Source: Bacillota bacterium
GTDB lineage: Bacteria; Bacillota; UBA4882; UBA8346
Length of the DNA stretch: 64,000 nt
Assembly: GCA_023402395.1 (NCBI GenBank)
Contig: JAEYGI010000070.1
Coordinates: 41,376 to 105,375, forward strand
Direction: 5' to 3'
Shown here one piece after another: positions 16,476 through 25,476 of the stretch. The notes under the pieces are model-generated. The model was not told the DNA's origin. It made no database searches and saw only the letters and a list, made by a program, of their open reading frames with translations. Numbering within the stretch: the stretch's first letter is position 1; the number at the start of each line of letters is the position of its first letter. The position numbers and the translations under genes are program-made.

Positions 16476-16769
16476 CTACCTCCAATCGACCAGTTCGATC
16501 CGTTCGATCTTTCCCCTGACCACAATCTCCTCCTTCAATGCCGTGACCAGAGTCAGTCCCGCTCCGGCAATCAGCATCTCCCCCATTTTGGTGTTGATCC
16601 TGACCACCTGCTGATCGTATTCAATGACGCCCCGGTGATTCTGGACCACGGCATCCTGATTGGCGGTCAGCACCACTCGCGGCCAATCGGCCACCGTATC
16701 CAATGGTATGTCGAACAACTCAACCAATTTCCGGCCGAACCGGCGTTCCGTACTGCGCGGCACATTCAT
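16476..16769 (-). CDS. yqfC: Sporulation protein YqfC
   Basis: A 97-residue protein of the YqfC family, always found directly ahead of yqfD and linked to sporulation. It begins MNVPRSTERRFGRKLVELFDIP and contains YDQQVVRINTKMGEMLIAGAGL, the typical family core. ATG 16769 directly follows AGGGGGG; GTG 16763 (six bases after that run) may be the true start. The open frame extends further to 16898 but those codons lie in AT-rich promoter-like DNA. Confidence 0.9.
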   Translation of the reverse strand: MNVPRSTERRFGRKLVELFDIPLDTVADWPRVVLTANQDAVVQNHRGVIEYDQQVVRINTKMGEMLIAGAGLTLVTALKEEIVVRGKIERIELVDWR

Positions 16770-16972
16770 CCCCCCTATAAGTTGTATGCGGAAGGAGGGG
16801 CTTTTTAGGCGCTGAATTTTTGATGGGAATTTCATGTTAGGTTTTCTTACTTGTAGCAAAAAATTAACATTATTTAATGAAGGAATTACCAACACCAAAG
16901 AGAATTTTAATCTAAGATCAGGCTGGAATCAGGCTGGAAAAATTTTTATCTCGAAATATGGAGGGAACATTA
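16770..16972. promoter_or_regulatory. Divergent AT-rich promoter region with an 11-bp tandem repeat
   Basis: The spacer separates yqfC (minus) from the barrel protein (plus). It is clearly more AT-rich than its surroundings and includes two tandem copies of ATCAGGCTGGA (16918-16928 and 16929-16939) shortly before the GGAGGG ribosome binding site of the plus-strand gene. No promoter boxes are assigned with confidence. Confidence 0.4.
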
Positions 16973-17581
16973 ATGAAAAAACTTTCCATCTTAGTATTGG
17001 CTCTCGTTCTCCTCGTCGCCCTTGGTTCCGTAACTATGGCCAGTACCATGGGCGTCGCCGTGAGCGAAGGTCAATCGGTTACCCTGGAGTATTATAGTTT
17101 AAAAGATGTGGATCTTGGCCCCTATGTCGACTACAGCTGGTCCAATGATTCGCTGAAAATTACCGTTGGATACCAATTTGAAGATGATAACGTAGATAAT
17201 TTCGCTTTGAAAACCCGCTATGAATTCACCGAGAATATCGCCGGAGTTCTCAACTACTCAACGGACGGTGATACCGGTTCTACCTCATTTGGAATCCGTG
17301 GCAAATATGCTTTCTCTGATCCGTTTGCCGTTACCGGTCAACTCACCTACAATAGCTCTAACGTTGCTAATTTGTTTGTTCAAGGTGAATACACCATCAC
17401 CGATGGCCTCTTTGTGACCGCTGGCGGTTATTTCTACGATGGCGAGATCCCTGACAGCGGCAGTGGCATTAACGTTGGAATCGAGTATGCCTTTGACGCT
17501 TGGGATCTCTACCTTGATTATGACAAAGATGCCGATGTGGATGACGGCACAATTATCCTTGGCATCAACTATACCCTGTAA
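16973..17581 (+). CDS. Secreted beta-barrel-like protein
   Basis: The 202-residue product has a clear signal peptide (MKKLSILVLALVLLVALGSVTMA, cleaved near residue 23-25). The mature part is rich in Tyr, Asp, Ser and Gly with alternating polar/hydrophobic strands such as LKITVGYQF, FALKTRYEF, TSFGIRGKYAF, LFVQGEYTI, GINVGIEYAF and WDLYLDYD, ending GTIILGINYTL. This resembles an 8-to-10-strand outer-membrane barrel, but no family can be named. ATG 16973 has GGAGGG seven bases upstream. It stands alone, with its own terminator. If it is a barrel, the cell envelope has an outer membrane; a cell-surface or spore-surface beta protein is the alternative. Confidence 0.75.
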   Translation: MKKLSILVLALVLLVALGSVTMASTMGVAVSEGQSVTLEYYSLKDVDLGPYVDYSWSNDSLKITVGYQFEDDNVDNFALKTRYEFTENIAGVLNYSTDGDTGSTSFGIRGKYAFSDPFAVTGQLTYNSSNVANLFVQGEYTITDGLFVTAGGYFYDGEIPDSGSGINVGIEYAFDAWDLYLDYDKDADVDDGTIILGINYTL

Positions 17582-17619
17582 AGATTACAACCCCCAATTG
17601 TACAATAACAGCCTGATCA

Positions 17620-17647
17620 AAAAACGCCGGAATCCGGCGTTTTTTTA
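17620..17647 (+). terminator. Rho-independent terminator of the barrel protein gene
   Basis: AAAACGCCGG-AAT-CCGGCGTTTTTTT forms a strong short stem with a T-tract about 40 bases after the stop codon. Confidence 0.92.
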
Positions 17648-17762
17648 GTTTATCAACTGATGATTCCAATTGTTAACATTTTCTGATTACAAAAGCAGGA
17701 ACTGCACGGCCAATGGCGAAAAAAGGGGAACAGTTATAAATCTGGTTACAGGAGCGATGGTT

Positions 17763-19175
17763 ATGAAGCGACTCCGGATCAAATTATGGTTTTTACTTTT
17801 AGTATTGCTGTGTTTTCAGCTTCCCGTCAATGGCATGCAAGAAAACGGACTGGCTTTGATCTCCGTCAACAACTTCAGCGGCGTCGATAGTGTTGGAAGC
17901 CAAAAAATAGACAATTTGGTTTCCGACGAGTTCTCCAATCTCATGAGAAAAGAGGAGTCCATTCAATTTCTGGGGTTGTCGAAGACCGAAGAAAAGCTGA
18001 AAGAGGCTGGTCTGGAGTCGTATTACGAAGCGGCCAATCTCTGTACCGAACAGGAATATACCGCCATCGCCCAAAAGCTGGAGACCAATCGAATTGGGAT
18101 CCTGGATATTTACGGCTATAATGAAGTGAAACAGGAAAAGTCCAAGAAAACCTATCAGTTCCTGTTGGGTTTGCGGATCATCGACGCCGCCGACGGTTCC
18201 GAGACCAGCTTAAGCGGCGAAGGATTCAGTGACAAATCCCGGGATGAAGCGCTTTCCAACGCCGTCAAGCAGTTAATCAGCGGTTACCAGGATCGAAATT
18301 CGGGTGAACAGCCAACCAGCATCCGCTCCTATGATGCTCCGGTCATTGGTCATGCGACTAGCCGGTACTATCATTTGACCGATACTCACCATGCTCCCAA
18401 CCCAGCCAATCAGGTCAATTTCGAAAAACGGTCCGAGGCCGAAGCGGACGGCTATATGCCCTGCCCCATCTGTTTTCCTTCTTACAAAAGCTTCAGTTAC
18501 AGCGATCGCCAGCTAGAAGAACAACTGGGCCAGGAAGGCTGCGGATCCATCGAATATTATTACCGGGTGGAGCAAAATCCGGCGCTGATCGAACGCCTGG
18601 AGCGGGTGGCGGAGCCTTTGATCCAGCGAAGCCATCGCAAGAATATCGACTATAAATTCAGAATCCTCGATACCCTGGAGGTCAACGCCTTCGCGGCGCC
18701 GAACGGTTATATCTATGTTACCAAGGGGCTGTTCAACGTAGTGGAGTCCGATGATGAACTGGCGTTTGTCATCAGTCACGAGCTGGGCCACATCGAAAAG
18801 AAACACGCGGTAATCCGCTATCGGCGGGCGATGGCCACGGCGTTGATTGCTTCGATCTTTATCGCTTCAGCCAGCAATAACAACGATCAAGGCGCCGCCC
18901 TGATGACGACGATCATGGCCGGCATCGTGCTCAGAGGCTATTCCCGGGAACAAGAGCACGAAGCCGATCAAGTGGCGGTAGCCCGCTTAAAACAAGCCAA
19001 CCTGGATTATCAAGTTTATCATACCTTGATGGGCCGGTTTATGGATATGCGGAAAAATCGGATTTACGCCATCAACAAGCTGTTCTCGACCCATCCGACG
19101 CCCGAAAAACGGATCGAAAACCTTACCAACTATTTGAAAGCGTATGAAACCCTCCAGACGAAACTGGCATTTTAA
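17763..19175 (+). CDS. Secreted M48-family metalloprotease with two extra N-terminal modules
   Basis: The 470-residue product has a signal peptide (about 1-22); a first domain (to about 185) whose pattern of strands and helices (LALISVNNFSGVDSVGSQKIDNLVSDEF) resembles CsgG/LpoB-like lipoprotein folds; a short module with YYHLTDTHHAPNPANQVNFE and GYMPCPICFP; and an M48 peptidase domain with HELGH at about residue 339 and a downstream EHEAD near 397. Active-site residues are complete. The short module matches the metal-binding tail common in secreted Firmicute nucleases, except that the first Cys positions are His/Thr. ATG 17763 has GGAG eight bases upstream. Likely role: processing or quality control of envelope proteins (BepA-like); inference. 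Confidence 0.85.
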   Translation: MKRLRIKLWFLLLVLLCFQLPVNGMQENGLALISVNNFSGVDSVGSQKIDNLVSDEFSNLMRKEESIQFLGLSKTEEKLKEAGLESYYEAANLCTEQEYTAIAQKLETNRIGILDIYGYNEVKQEKSKKTYQFLLGLRIIDAADGSETSLSGEGFSDKSRDEALSNAVKQLISGYQDRNSGEQPTSIRSYDAPVIGHATSRYYHLTDTHHAPNPANQVNFEKRSEAEADGYMPCPICFPSYKSFSYSDRQLEEQLGQEGCGSIEYYYRVEQNPALIERLERVAEPLIQRSHRKNIDYKFRILDTLEVNAFAAPNGYIYVTKGLFNVVESDDELAFVISHELGHIEKKHAVIRYRRAMATALIASIFIASASNNNDQGAALMTTIMAGIVLRGYSREQEHEADQVAVARLKQANLDYQVYHTLMGRFMDMRKNRIYAINKLFSTHPTPEKRIENLTNYLKAYETLQTKLAF

Positions 19176-19189
19176 AACAAAACGTGATC

Positions 19190-19226
19190 ATGTCAAAGCC
19201 CGGGAATAAAGCCTGGGCTTTGACAT
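19190..19226. terminator. Strong hairpin after the M48 gene
   Basis: ATGTCAAAGCCC (19190-19201) pairs with GGGCTTTGACAT (19215-19226), and the stem can be extended with a G-U pair. There is no T-tract on either side, so it may act as a convergent-gene hairpin rather than a classical terminator. Confidence 0.6.
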
Positions 19227-19270
19227 GCCCGGTCTCTCGGGCTTTCTCCGCTCTCCCAAATCCGGTTTGA

Positions 19271-20155
19271 TCAAACTCCCGCCATCGCCGCGCCGAAGAC
19301 CCCGGCCGAATCGCCCAGCCGGTTCGGGACAATGGGAGTCAGCAGTTCGTCGGAGAAAAGGCGTTTCCGGACTTCTTCCCGTCCCATGGTATACAGTTCT
19401 TCGATATTCGACAGCCCGCCGCCGAGCACCACCAGATCCGGATCGAGGATGCCGATGACATTGGACAGGGCGGCCCCGAAATGCTCCAGGAACTCACGGA
19501 ACACTTCGGACGGACCCGGCTCGCCGTTCCGGAACCCCGCCACAATCGCCTCGACCGGCTGCTTCGAGCCAAACCGCTCCGCATAGATCCGCTCCAGCCC
19601 GCCGCCGCTGATATAGGTTTCGACGCAACCACGCTTCCCGCAATAACAGGCCGGGCCGGCCGGATCAATGGTCATGTGCCCCCATTCCCCGGCGATGCGC
19701 TGAATCCCGGAGTGAATCCGGCCGCCGATGGCGATCCCGCCGCCGCAGCCGGTGCCCATGATCACCCCGAAGACCGTCTCTTTCCCGGCTCCGGCGCCCC
19801 GCAAGGCCTCGGCCAGAGTGAAGCAGTTGGCGTCATTCTCAATCCAGAGCGGATGGCCGAGTTGGGTCGCAAGATCCTCCGGAAGCGGCCGTCCGTTCAA
19901 ACATTGAGTGTTCGAATTCTTCATTAATCCGGTTTTGGCCGAGGCCGCGCCCGGAGTGCCGACGCCAAGGGTGTGGGGTTGATGGCCGATGACTGCCAGA
20001 GTTTCACGATACAGCGCCTCGATCCGGTTGAGGATCGCACGATAACCCTGTTCCTGATAGGTGGGAACCCGTTTCTGGAAAACTGCCAGGCCCTGATCGT
20101 CTAAGACCGCGATCTCAATTTTAGTCCCGCCGAGATCGATACCGATCCGATGCAT
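19271..20155 (-). CDS. ROK-family sugar kinase
   Basis: Phosphorylates a hexose (glucose, fructose or a related sugar) with ATP. The 294-residue product begins MHRIGIDLGGTKIEIAVLD (phosphate-binding loop) and has the catalytic Asp region ENDANCF, the GTGCGGGI loop, the ROK signature with GEWGHM and the zinc site CYCGKRGCVETY, and the adenosine-site segment LDPDLVVLGGGLSN. ATG 20155 has AGGAGG five bases upstream. It matches glucokinase/fructokinase-type ROK enzymes rather than ROK repressors because no DNA-binding domain is present. Exact sugar not determinable. It lies just after a flavoprotein gene, probably in one transcript. Confidence 0.92.
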   Translation of the reverse strand: MHRIGIDLGGTKIEIAVLDDQGLAVFQKRVPTYQEQGYRAILNRIEALYRETLAVIGHQPHTLGVGTPGAASAKTGLMKNSNTQCLNGRPLPEDLATQLGHPLWIENDANCFTLAEALRGAGAGKETVFGVIMGTGCGGGIAIGGRIHSGIQRIAGEWGHMTIDPAGPACYCGKRGCVETYISGGGLERIYAERFGSKQPVEAIVAGFRNGEPGPSEVFREFLEHFGAALSNVIGILDPDLVVLGGGLSNIEELYTMGREEVRKRLFSDELLTPIVPNRLGDSAGVFGAAMAGV

Positions 20156-20169
20156 TGATGCCTCCTGTT

Positions 20170-21273
20170 TCAGCCAAAAATATCCGTCTCTTTCCACCCG
20201 GCTGGCCGAGGCTTTCCCCCGCCGTCCGGCGATCGCCGGACCTTATCCCAGAAACCGGGCGACAACTGGTCCAATAAAACCCATTGCCGCTTCATATGTT
20301 CGACCTCCGGTTTAAGCTTCAATTGGTAATTTTGATGGATTTCATCGACATTCCACGGTTGCGCCGGGTAGCTCTTGAGTATGGTTTCCGCGAAAGCGAG
20401 GCCGCTAATCAAGGCGCCGGAGATCCCTTCTCCCAGCGGATTAAGCAATCCGGCCGCTTCCCCCGCGAAAAACACCCGTCCGCTCCGAAACGTCAGATCA
20501 AAATCAGGGACAATCACCGGCAAGGCCCAATACTCCTCACCGAGCTTCTCCTGAAGCCGCAGCCCGTATTCGACGCTCAGATAGTCAATGAACCGGCGGA
20601 GATATTCGGTGGCGTTCCTGGCCCGGCGGACCCCAACTCCCAAAAAGAGCCGGTCATCTTTGATATTAGCCCAGGCATCGTATTCAGACAACTTCGAATC
20701 CAAAAACGCATAAAAGCAATGCGGATCGAACTTGGCCGTTCCCCGGTAAAATGCTTGATACGTGATTATTTTGGGGAATCCCTCGATTCCCAGCTTGCTC
20801 CGGGAAGCCCCGTTCACGCCGTCGCAGGCGATGGCCACCCGGCCGTTGATTTTGAAATCGCGATCGCCTTGCCGGATGGCAAGGGTCAACGCCCCGGATT
20901 GTTCGGCAAACTCGGTTACTACGGCCGAGTCAAGCAACTCCGCGCCGTGGCTGACCGCCTGCTCAGTCAGCCAATAATCAAACCGTTCCCGCCAGATATT
21001 CAGTCCATCATCGCCGAAGGCATGCTCTTTGCCGGTTTCCGTTTTGATGACAATTCCCCGGGTGGCGGCGGGAGCGCAAGTCACGGCTTCGGGAATCTTA
21101 CCGACGTACCGTTCGACCAATTCTTTGGAACGTTTAATCAGTACGCCGGAACACGATTTGTTCCGAGGCAGTTTGCATTTTTCAATCAGCACCACTTTTA
21201 GCCCGTTTTCAGCCAGCCGCTTGGCGATGATACAGCCCGCCGGCCCGGCCCCAATGACCATTGCGTCAAAAAT
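20170..21273 (-). CDS. Geranylgeranyl reductase-family FAD oxidoreductase
   Basis: A flavoprotein of about 367 residues with the N-terminal dinucleotide fold MVIGAGPAGCIIAKRL, acidic strand end VVLIEK, the CxxK-like KCKLPRNKSCSG segment typical of geranylgeranyl reductases, and the FAD motif FFAGEAAGLLNPLGEGISGAL. Such enzymes saturate isoprenoid chains or act on related lipids. The first ATG (21261) would delete the residues before the first beta strand and lies 21 bases from AAGGAG; the ATT at 21273 gives IFDAMVIGAGPAG and lies nine bases from it, so I favour an unusual ATT start. The N-terminus is therefore uncertain. Confidence 0.82.
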   Translation of the reverse strand: MFDAMVIGAGPAGCIIAKRLAENGLKVVLIEKCKLPRNKSCSGVLIKRSKELVERYVGKIPEAVTCAPAATRGIVIKTETGKEHAFGDDGLNIWRERFDYWLTEQAVSHGAELLDSAVVTEFAEQSGALTLAIRQGDRDFKINGRVAIACDGVNGASRSKLGIEGFPKIITYQAFYRGTAKFDPHCFYAFLDSKLSEYDAWANIKDDRLFLGVGVRRARNATEYLRRFIDYLSVEYGLRLQEKLGEEYWALPVIVPDFDLTFRSGRVFFAGEAAGLLNPLGEGISGALISGLAFAETILKSYPAQPWNVDEIHQNYQLKLKPEVEHMKRQWVLLDQLSPGFWDKVRRSPDGGGKPRPAGWKETDIFG

Positions 21274-21406
21274 TTGAAATCTCTCCTTTTTATTGCGGAT
21301 TCATAAGTCTTACCTTATATTTTGCCATTTTTTATTTACCAACTTGCGAACAGCTTGAACGGGAGAAATTTGATATCTTTTGCGTCCTTACGAAACCACC
21401 GGGCGC

Positions 21407-22048
21407 TCATTTTTTCAAATGAACATAATAATGAACACTGCTCCCGTTCTCCCGGATATCTTCAACCTGCCGGAGGCGGATGATTTTGAAAGGAGCGGCG
21501 AGCGCCCGAATCGCCTCGACATCGGCGTAATAATGAGGGATCCCCGCTTCCGGATCATCCCGCTTTACCAGGGTATTGGCGTCAAGCCGCTGATGCTTCG
21601 GATTCCGGAAGGAAGGGTTGTTCTTGGAGTTCAGGGTCAGCAGGATCTCGCCGCCGGGCCTTACCACCCGCTCCATTTCGGCGAAGACCGTCTTGATCCC
21701 CTGGGTGTCCGTATGGTAAATGGCGTGATAGGCATAGATCCCGTCAAAGGTGGCGTCCGGATAAGGCAACCGCTTCATGTCCCCCAATCGGATCCGGACC
21801 GGCAAGTCCCGGCCGGCTAGGGCCCGGCGCAGCTCGGCCAGTCCGTCCTCGGCCAGATCGAAAGCGTCGACCGTGAAGCCGTTTTCCGCCAAGAACAGCG
21901 CGTGCCGCCCCACCCCGCAACCGAGGTCCAAAATCCGCCCGAAACCAAGCCGCCTCCAGCGGCCGGCGAAATAATAGGACTCCTCCGACGGCTCCCGCCA
22001 GAGGTCTTCAGTGTTCCGTTCCCATTGCCAGGGTTTGGATTCGACCAT
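21407..22048 (-). CDS. SAM-dependent methyltransferase (class I)
   Basis: A 213-residue soluble protein with motif I ILDLGCGVGRHALFLAENG (about residues 39-57), motif II acidic residue in VDAFDL, motif III region GDMKRLPYPDATFDGIYAYHAIYHTD, and VVRPGGEILLTL. It looks like a UbiE/Methyltransf_11-type enzyme; the substrate is unknown. The C-terminal part has PHYYADVEAIRAL. GGGGGAG precedes the ATG. It ends about 130 bases from the flavoprotein gene on the same strand, possibly a shared transcript, but no functional link can be proved. Confidence 0.88.
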   Translation of the reverse strand: MVESKPWQWERNTEDLWREPSEESYYFAGRWRRLGFGRILDLGCGVGRHALFLAENGFTVDAFDLAEDGLAELRRALAGRDLPVRIRLGDMKRLPYPDATFDGIYAYHAIYHTDTQGIKTVFAEMERVVRPGGEILLTLNSKNNPSFRNPKHQRLDANTLVKRDDPEAGIPHYYADVEAIRALAAPFKIIRLRQVEDIRENGSSVHYYVHLKK

Positions 22049-22344
22049 TCACCACTCCCCCAGTCTGACCTCAGGAATTGCTATATAAGTTGATTAAATT
22101 TCTTATATGCATCATGTCCCGTAAACCTTCCATGATGGAAAATTTAATGAATTTAATTCAACTTACTTCATCCTATATAGCTCACGTAATTTCGACGTTT
22201 CCCCCGAATATCCTTTCTTTACGAAAAAGGCGAAACGGATTTCAAAACCGCCGCTTGACTTTGAAAAAACCGCCCGTCGGCGGTTTTGGTGAGTGGCTTA
22301 ATCCGAATTGAACTAACGGAACGCGCCGAACGGGCATCCCGCGC
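22049..22344. repeat. Intergenic with palindromic element type B copy and mcp terminator
   Basis: A type B element (22082-22163) is about 85% identical, by eye, to the complement of 4994-5077, including inner CATCATG and CATGATG motifs. It is followed by ACTTCATCCTATATAG, which resembles the end of a type A element. The mcp terminator follows. No gene seen. Confidence 0.7.
22261..22287 (-). terminator. Terminator of the chemoreceptor gene
   Basis: On the minus strand AAAACCGCC-GACG-GGCGGTTTTTT forms a perfect nine-pair stem with a T-tract, about 60 bases after the stop codon of the long methyl-accepting protein. Confidence 0.9.
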
Positions 22345-25300
22345 TCAATTCGCCAGATTTGCGATATCTTTCAGAGTGAACCGTTTCACCGTATCTTTCA
22401 ACAATTCAGCCTGGCCCGACAGCTCAACGCTGGCCGAGGCGCTCTGCTCGGCAGTGGCCGTGCTGGTCTGGGTCACTTGCGCCACTTGGGAGACGCCGCT
22501 GTTGATCTGAGCGATGCTGGTCGCCTGTTGGCTGGAGGCGACGGCAATCTCGCCCATTAGTGAAACCGCCTGGGTGACCCCTTCCACGATCCGGTTCAAC
22601 GCGGCGGCGGTCTTGTCCGCAATCTCCGTCCCGGCGCCTACTTTCTTGATCGAGAGTTCAATCAGGCCGGCGGTATCCTTGGCAGCGGCCGCGCTGCGGC
22701 GGGCCAGGTTCCGGACTTCCTCGGCCACTACCGCGAAACCCTTGCCGTATACGCCGGCCCGGGCCGCCTCGATGGCGGCGTTCAACGCCAGAATGTTGGT
22801 TTGGAACGCGATCTCGTCGATCATCTTAATGATCTTGGAGATGCTTCCGGCCGCCTGCTCGATCTCGGTCATCGCCTGGAGCATGGCTTGCATCTGTTGG
22901 TCGCCTTCCACCGCGTTATTTTTGATCGAAATGGCCAGTTGATTGGCTTGGCTGGCGTCAAGGGCGTTCTGGCGGGTCTGGGCGGCGATCTCGCCCAGTG
23001 AGGCGGTGATCTCCTGAACCGTGCTTGCCTGTTCGGCGGCGGACTCCGATAACGCCTGGCTGGAATCGGAGACATGGCGGGCGCTGGCCGCCACCTGTTC
23101 CGAAGCCCGGTCCAGCCCCATCAGAATTTCATTGAACGAGTCGATGATCCGGTTCAAGGAATCCTTGATCACCACAAAGTCGCCCACATATTCGCGGCGA
23201 ATCCCCACATTCAGGGAACCTCCGGCCATTTTGTCCAGCACTTCGGCGATTTCGCCGATATAGCCCCGGATCGAGGCGATGGTAAAGTTCAGCGCGGTCT
23301 TGATGGCGGCATGATCGCCCTGGTAGTCCCCGGCCATGCTGACGCCCAGATTGCCCTTGGCCATCTCCTGCAGCACCGCCGAGGCCTCCTGGACCGGTTC
23401 AATCACCGCGTCCAGGGTGTGATTGATGCCCGCCACGATCTTGCGGAAATCGCCCTGATGCCGTTCCAGATCGGCCCGGGTCGAGAGCCGGCCGGCGATG
23501 GCCGCCTCCACCAGCGCGTCAGTATCGTCAATCAAGGCGTTGATCGCATCGATGCATTGGTTGAGATTATTCTTGATCTCGTTGAAATCGCCGTTGTAAA
23601 GTCCGGTGATGCGCGGCGGAATATCGCCTTTGGCGATCCGGTCCACGTATTCGGCGGCCATGTTCAGCGGATCGATCACCGCGTCCAGGGTCTCGTTCAC
23701 GCCCTCGATGATCCGGCGGAAGTCTCCCTGATGTTTGCGGGTATCGGCGCGGACCGAGAGATCTCCTTCGATCGCCGCCTGTGCCAGCTGGTACGCGTCG
23801 GAGATCAGGGCTTCAATCGCCTCGATGCATTGATTCAGGTTATCCCGGATCGCGTTGAAGTCGCCCGGATATTCCTCAATAATCCGGGGCGGAATATCGC
23901 CGTGGGCGATCCGATCCACGTATTCGGCGGCCACGTTCAGCGGATTGATCACCGCGTCCAGGGTCTCGTTCACACCTTCGATGATCCGCCGGAAATCTCC
24001 CTGGTGGCTCGCGGCGTCGGCCCGGATATCAAGCCGGCCCGCGATCCCCGCCTGGGCCAGGCGGTTGGCGTCGGCGATCAGCGCGTTGATAGCGTCGATG
24101 CATTGGTTGAGATTATTCTTGATCTCATTGAAATCGCCCTGGTACTCCTCGACGATCCGGGGCGGGATTTCTCCTTTGGCGATTTGGTCCAGATAAGAGG
24201 CGGCCACGTTCAAGGGGCCGATCAGGGCATCCAAGGTCCGGTTGAACCCGCTGATAATCTCGTAATAAGCTCCGGTGAACTTTTCCCGGTCGCCCCGGAC
24301 CTCAAGCCGGCCGGTGATGGCGGCCTCGGTCAGGCTGTTGGCTTCCTCGATCAGCTTCCGCAAGGTGTCGATCATTTGCCGCATGCTGAGGGCCAGAATG
24401 TCCCGGTCCGAACGGGGGACGATCTCCATGGTCAGATCGCCGCCGGCGATCCGTTGGGCGATCCGCGCCTGGAGCCGGGTATTTTCGACCATTTTCCCGA
24501 AAGCCTCGGTCAATTGGCCGATCTCATCGTTTCCAGCGGCGGCGATCTCGACCTCGACATCACCCACAGCCAGCTTCTCGGCGGCTTTGGTCAGCAGCTT
24601 CACCGGCCGGGCGACCAGGCCGGCGATATACCATCCCAATCCGATGGCGCCCAGCACCCCGGCCACGGCCACCACAATCATGAAGATCTCGGTCTGATTG
24701 GTCCGGGCCGTATTGGCTTCGGCCACCTCGGCCGCTTTCTTCAGATTCAGGTCATAAAGGTTGGTGATGATCGTTTCCACCGTCTGGGCCTGGGTCTTCA
24801 TCGGCCCGTTCACCAGCGCCAGCGCCTCCTGTTGCTGGTCTAAGGTCACATATTCGATAAACTGGTTGTTTAACTCATTGAACTGGCTGATCGCATCGAC
24901 CAGGCCGCGAAATTGTTCGCGCTCATCGGGGGAGGTCAGGCCATCCTTGGCGAAGTTGGCGAGCGCCTGCTGCATGGTGTTGTTGAGCATCGAGTTGTTG
25001 ACCAGGTTGCGGGTCCGGTCTTCCTCCACCAGCAGGATATCCCGGAGATTGGCCATGATCATCTCGAACTGGATCGCGGCCCGGCTGATATTATTAAACG
25101 GAATGGTATTCTTCTCTTGCAGGGTCCGGTAGTTGGAATCGACCGTCCGCAGGCTGTTGATGCCGACCGCGCCGATCAGCGCCGCCATGGCCGCGACCAT
25201 CGCGAATGCCACCAGCAATTTGGTCCGAATCTTCAGGCGGTGAAACCATTTCAATTTCCGGCCGTTCAGGTTTTGCCCGCCGGGCGCCGTTCTCCCGCCC

Positions 25301-25476
25301 CGGCCGGCCCTTGGCCGGGCCAGAATCCGGGCGGCCGAAGCCACAGCTTGGCCGGCCAAACGGCCGATCTCCGGCAACCATTTTCCAAGGAAGCGGATTG
25401 CTGCGCCGAACCTGGCCCGCACCTCCGGAAGTTTGGATCTCAGCTTGGAAAGATTTATTTTGCCAACTTGCATCAT
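22345..25476 (-). CDS. Methyl-accepting chemotaxis protein with a tandem poly-HAMP array
   Basis: A 1043-residue transmembrane chemoreceptor, about twice the usual length. Order: basic N-terminus with a membrane helix near residues 86-107 (LVAFAMVAAMAALIGAVGI), a four-helix-bundle sensor to about 265, a second helix (IFMIVVAVAGVLGAIGLGWYIAG), a canonical HAMP domain, then a long array of HAMP-like units including three nearly identical 91-residue repeats (each with PLNVAAEYVDRIA, GDFNEIKNNLNQCI and HQGDFRRIIEGVNETLDAVI), and the signalling tip EIAFQTNILALNAAIEAARAG. GGGGGG lies ahead of two adjacent ATGs (25476, 25473). No chemotaxis kinase genes are nearby. Ligand unknown. Confidence 0.95.
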   Translation of the reverse strand: MMQVGKINLSKLRSKLPEVRARFGAAIRFLGKWLPEIGRLAGQAVASAARILARPRAGRGGRTAPGGQNLNGRKLKWFHRLKIRTKLLVAFAMVAAMAALIGAVGINSLRTVDSNYRTLQEKNTIPFNNISRAAIQFEMIMANLRDILLVEEDRTRNLVNNSMLNNTMQQALANFAKDGLTSPDEREQFRGLVDAISQFNELNNQFIEYVTLDQQQEALALVNGPMKTQAQTVETIITNLYDLNLKKAAEVAEANTARTNQTEIFMIVVAVAGVLGAIGLGWYIAGLVARPVKLLTKAAEKLAVGDVEVEIAAAGNDEIGQLTEAFGKMVENTRLQARIAQRIAGGDLTMEIVPRSDRDILALSMRQMIDTLRKLIEEANSLTEAAITGRLEVRGDREKFTGAYYEIISGFNRTLDALIGPLNVAASYLDQIAKGEIPPRIVEEYQGDFNEIKNNLNQCIDAINALIADANRLAQAGIAGRLDIRADAASHQGDFRRIIEGVNETLDAVINPLNVAAEYVDRIAHGDIPPRIIEEYPGDFNAIRDNLNQCIEAIEALISDAYQLAQAAIEGDLSVRADTRKHQGDFRRIIEGVNETLDAVIDPLNMAAEYVDRIAKGDIPPRITGLYNGDFNEIKNNLNQCIDAINALIDDTDALVEAAIAGRLSTRADLERHQGDFRKIVAGINHTLDAVIEPVQEASAVLQEMAKGNLGVSMAGDYQGDHAAIKTALNFTIASIRGYIGEIAEVLDKMAGGSLNVGIRREYVGDFVVIKDSLNRIIDSFNEILMGLDRASEQVAASARHVSDSSQALSESAAEQASTVQEITASLGEIAAQTRQNALDASQANQLAISIKNNAVEGDQQMQAMLQAMTEIEQAAGSISKIIKMIDEIAFQTNILALNAAIEAARAGVYGKGFAVVAEEVRNLARRSAAAAKDTAGLIELSIKKVGAGTEIADKTAAALNRIVEGVTQAVSLMGEIAVASSQQATSIAQINSGVSQVAQVTQTSTATAEQSASASVELSGQAELLKDTVKRFTLKDIANLAN

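Noticed and set aside
23074..24843. 589-codon plus-strand ORF opposite the chemoreceptor
   Set aside because: Its repeats (FGGHVQRIDHRVQGLV) are the antisense of the 91-residue HAMP repeats. No signal, family or start site of its own.
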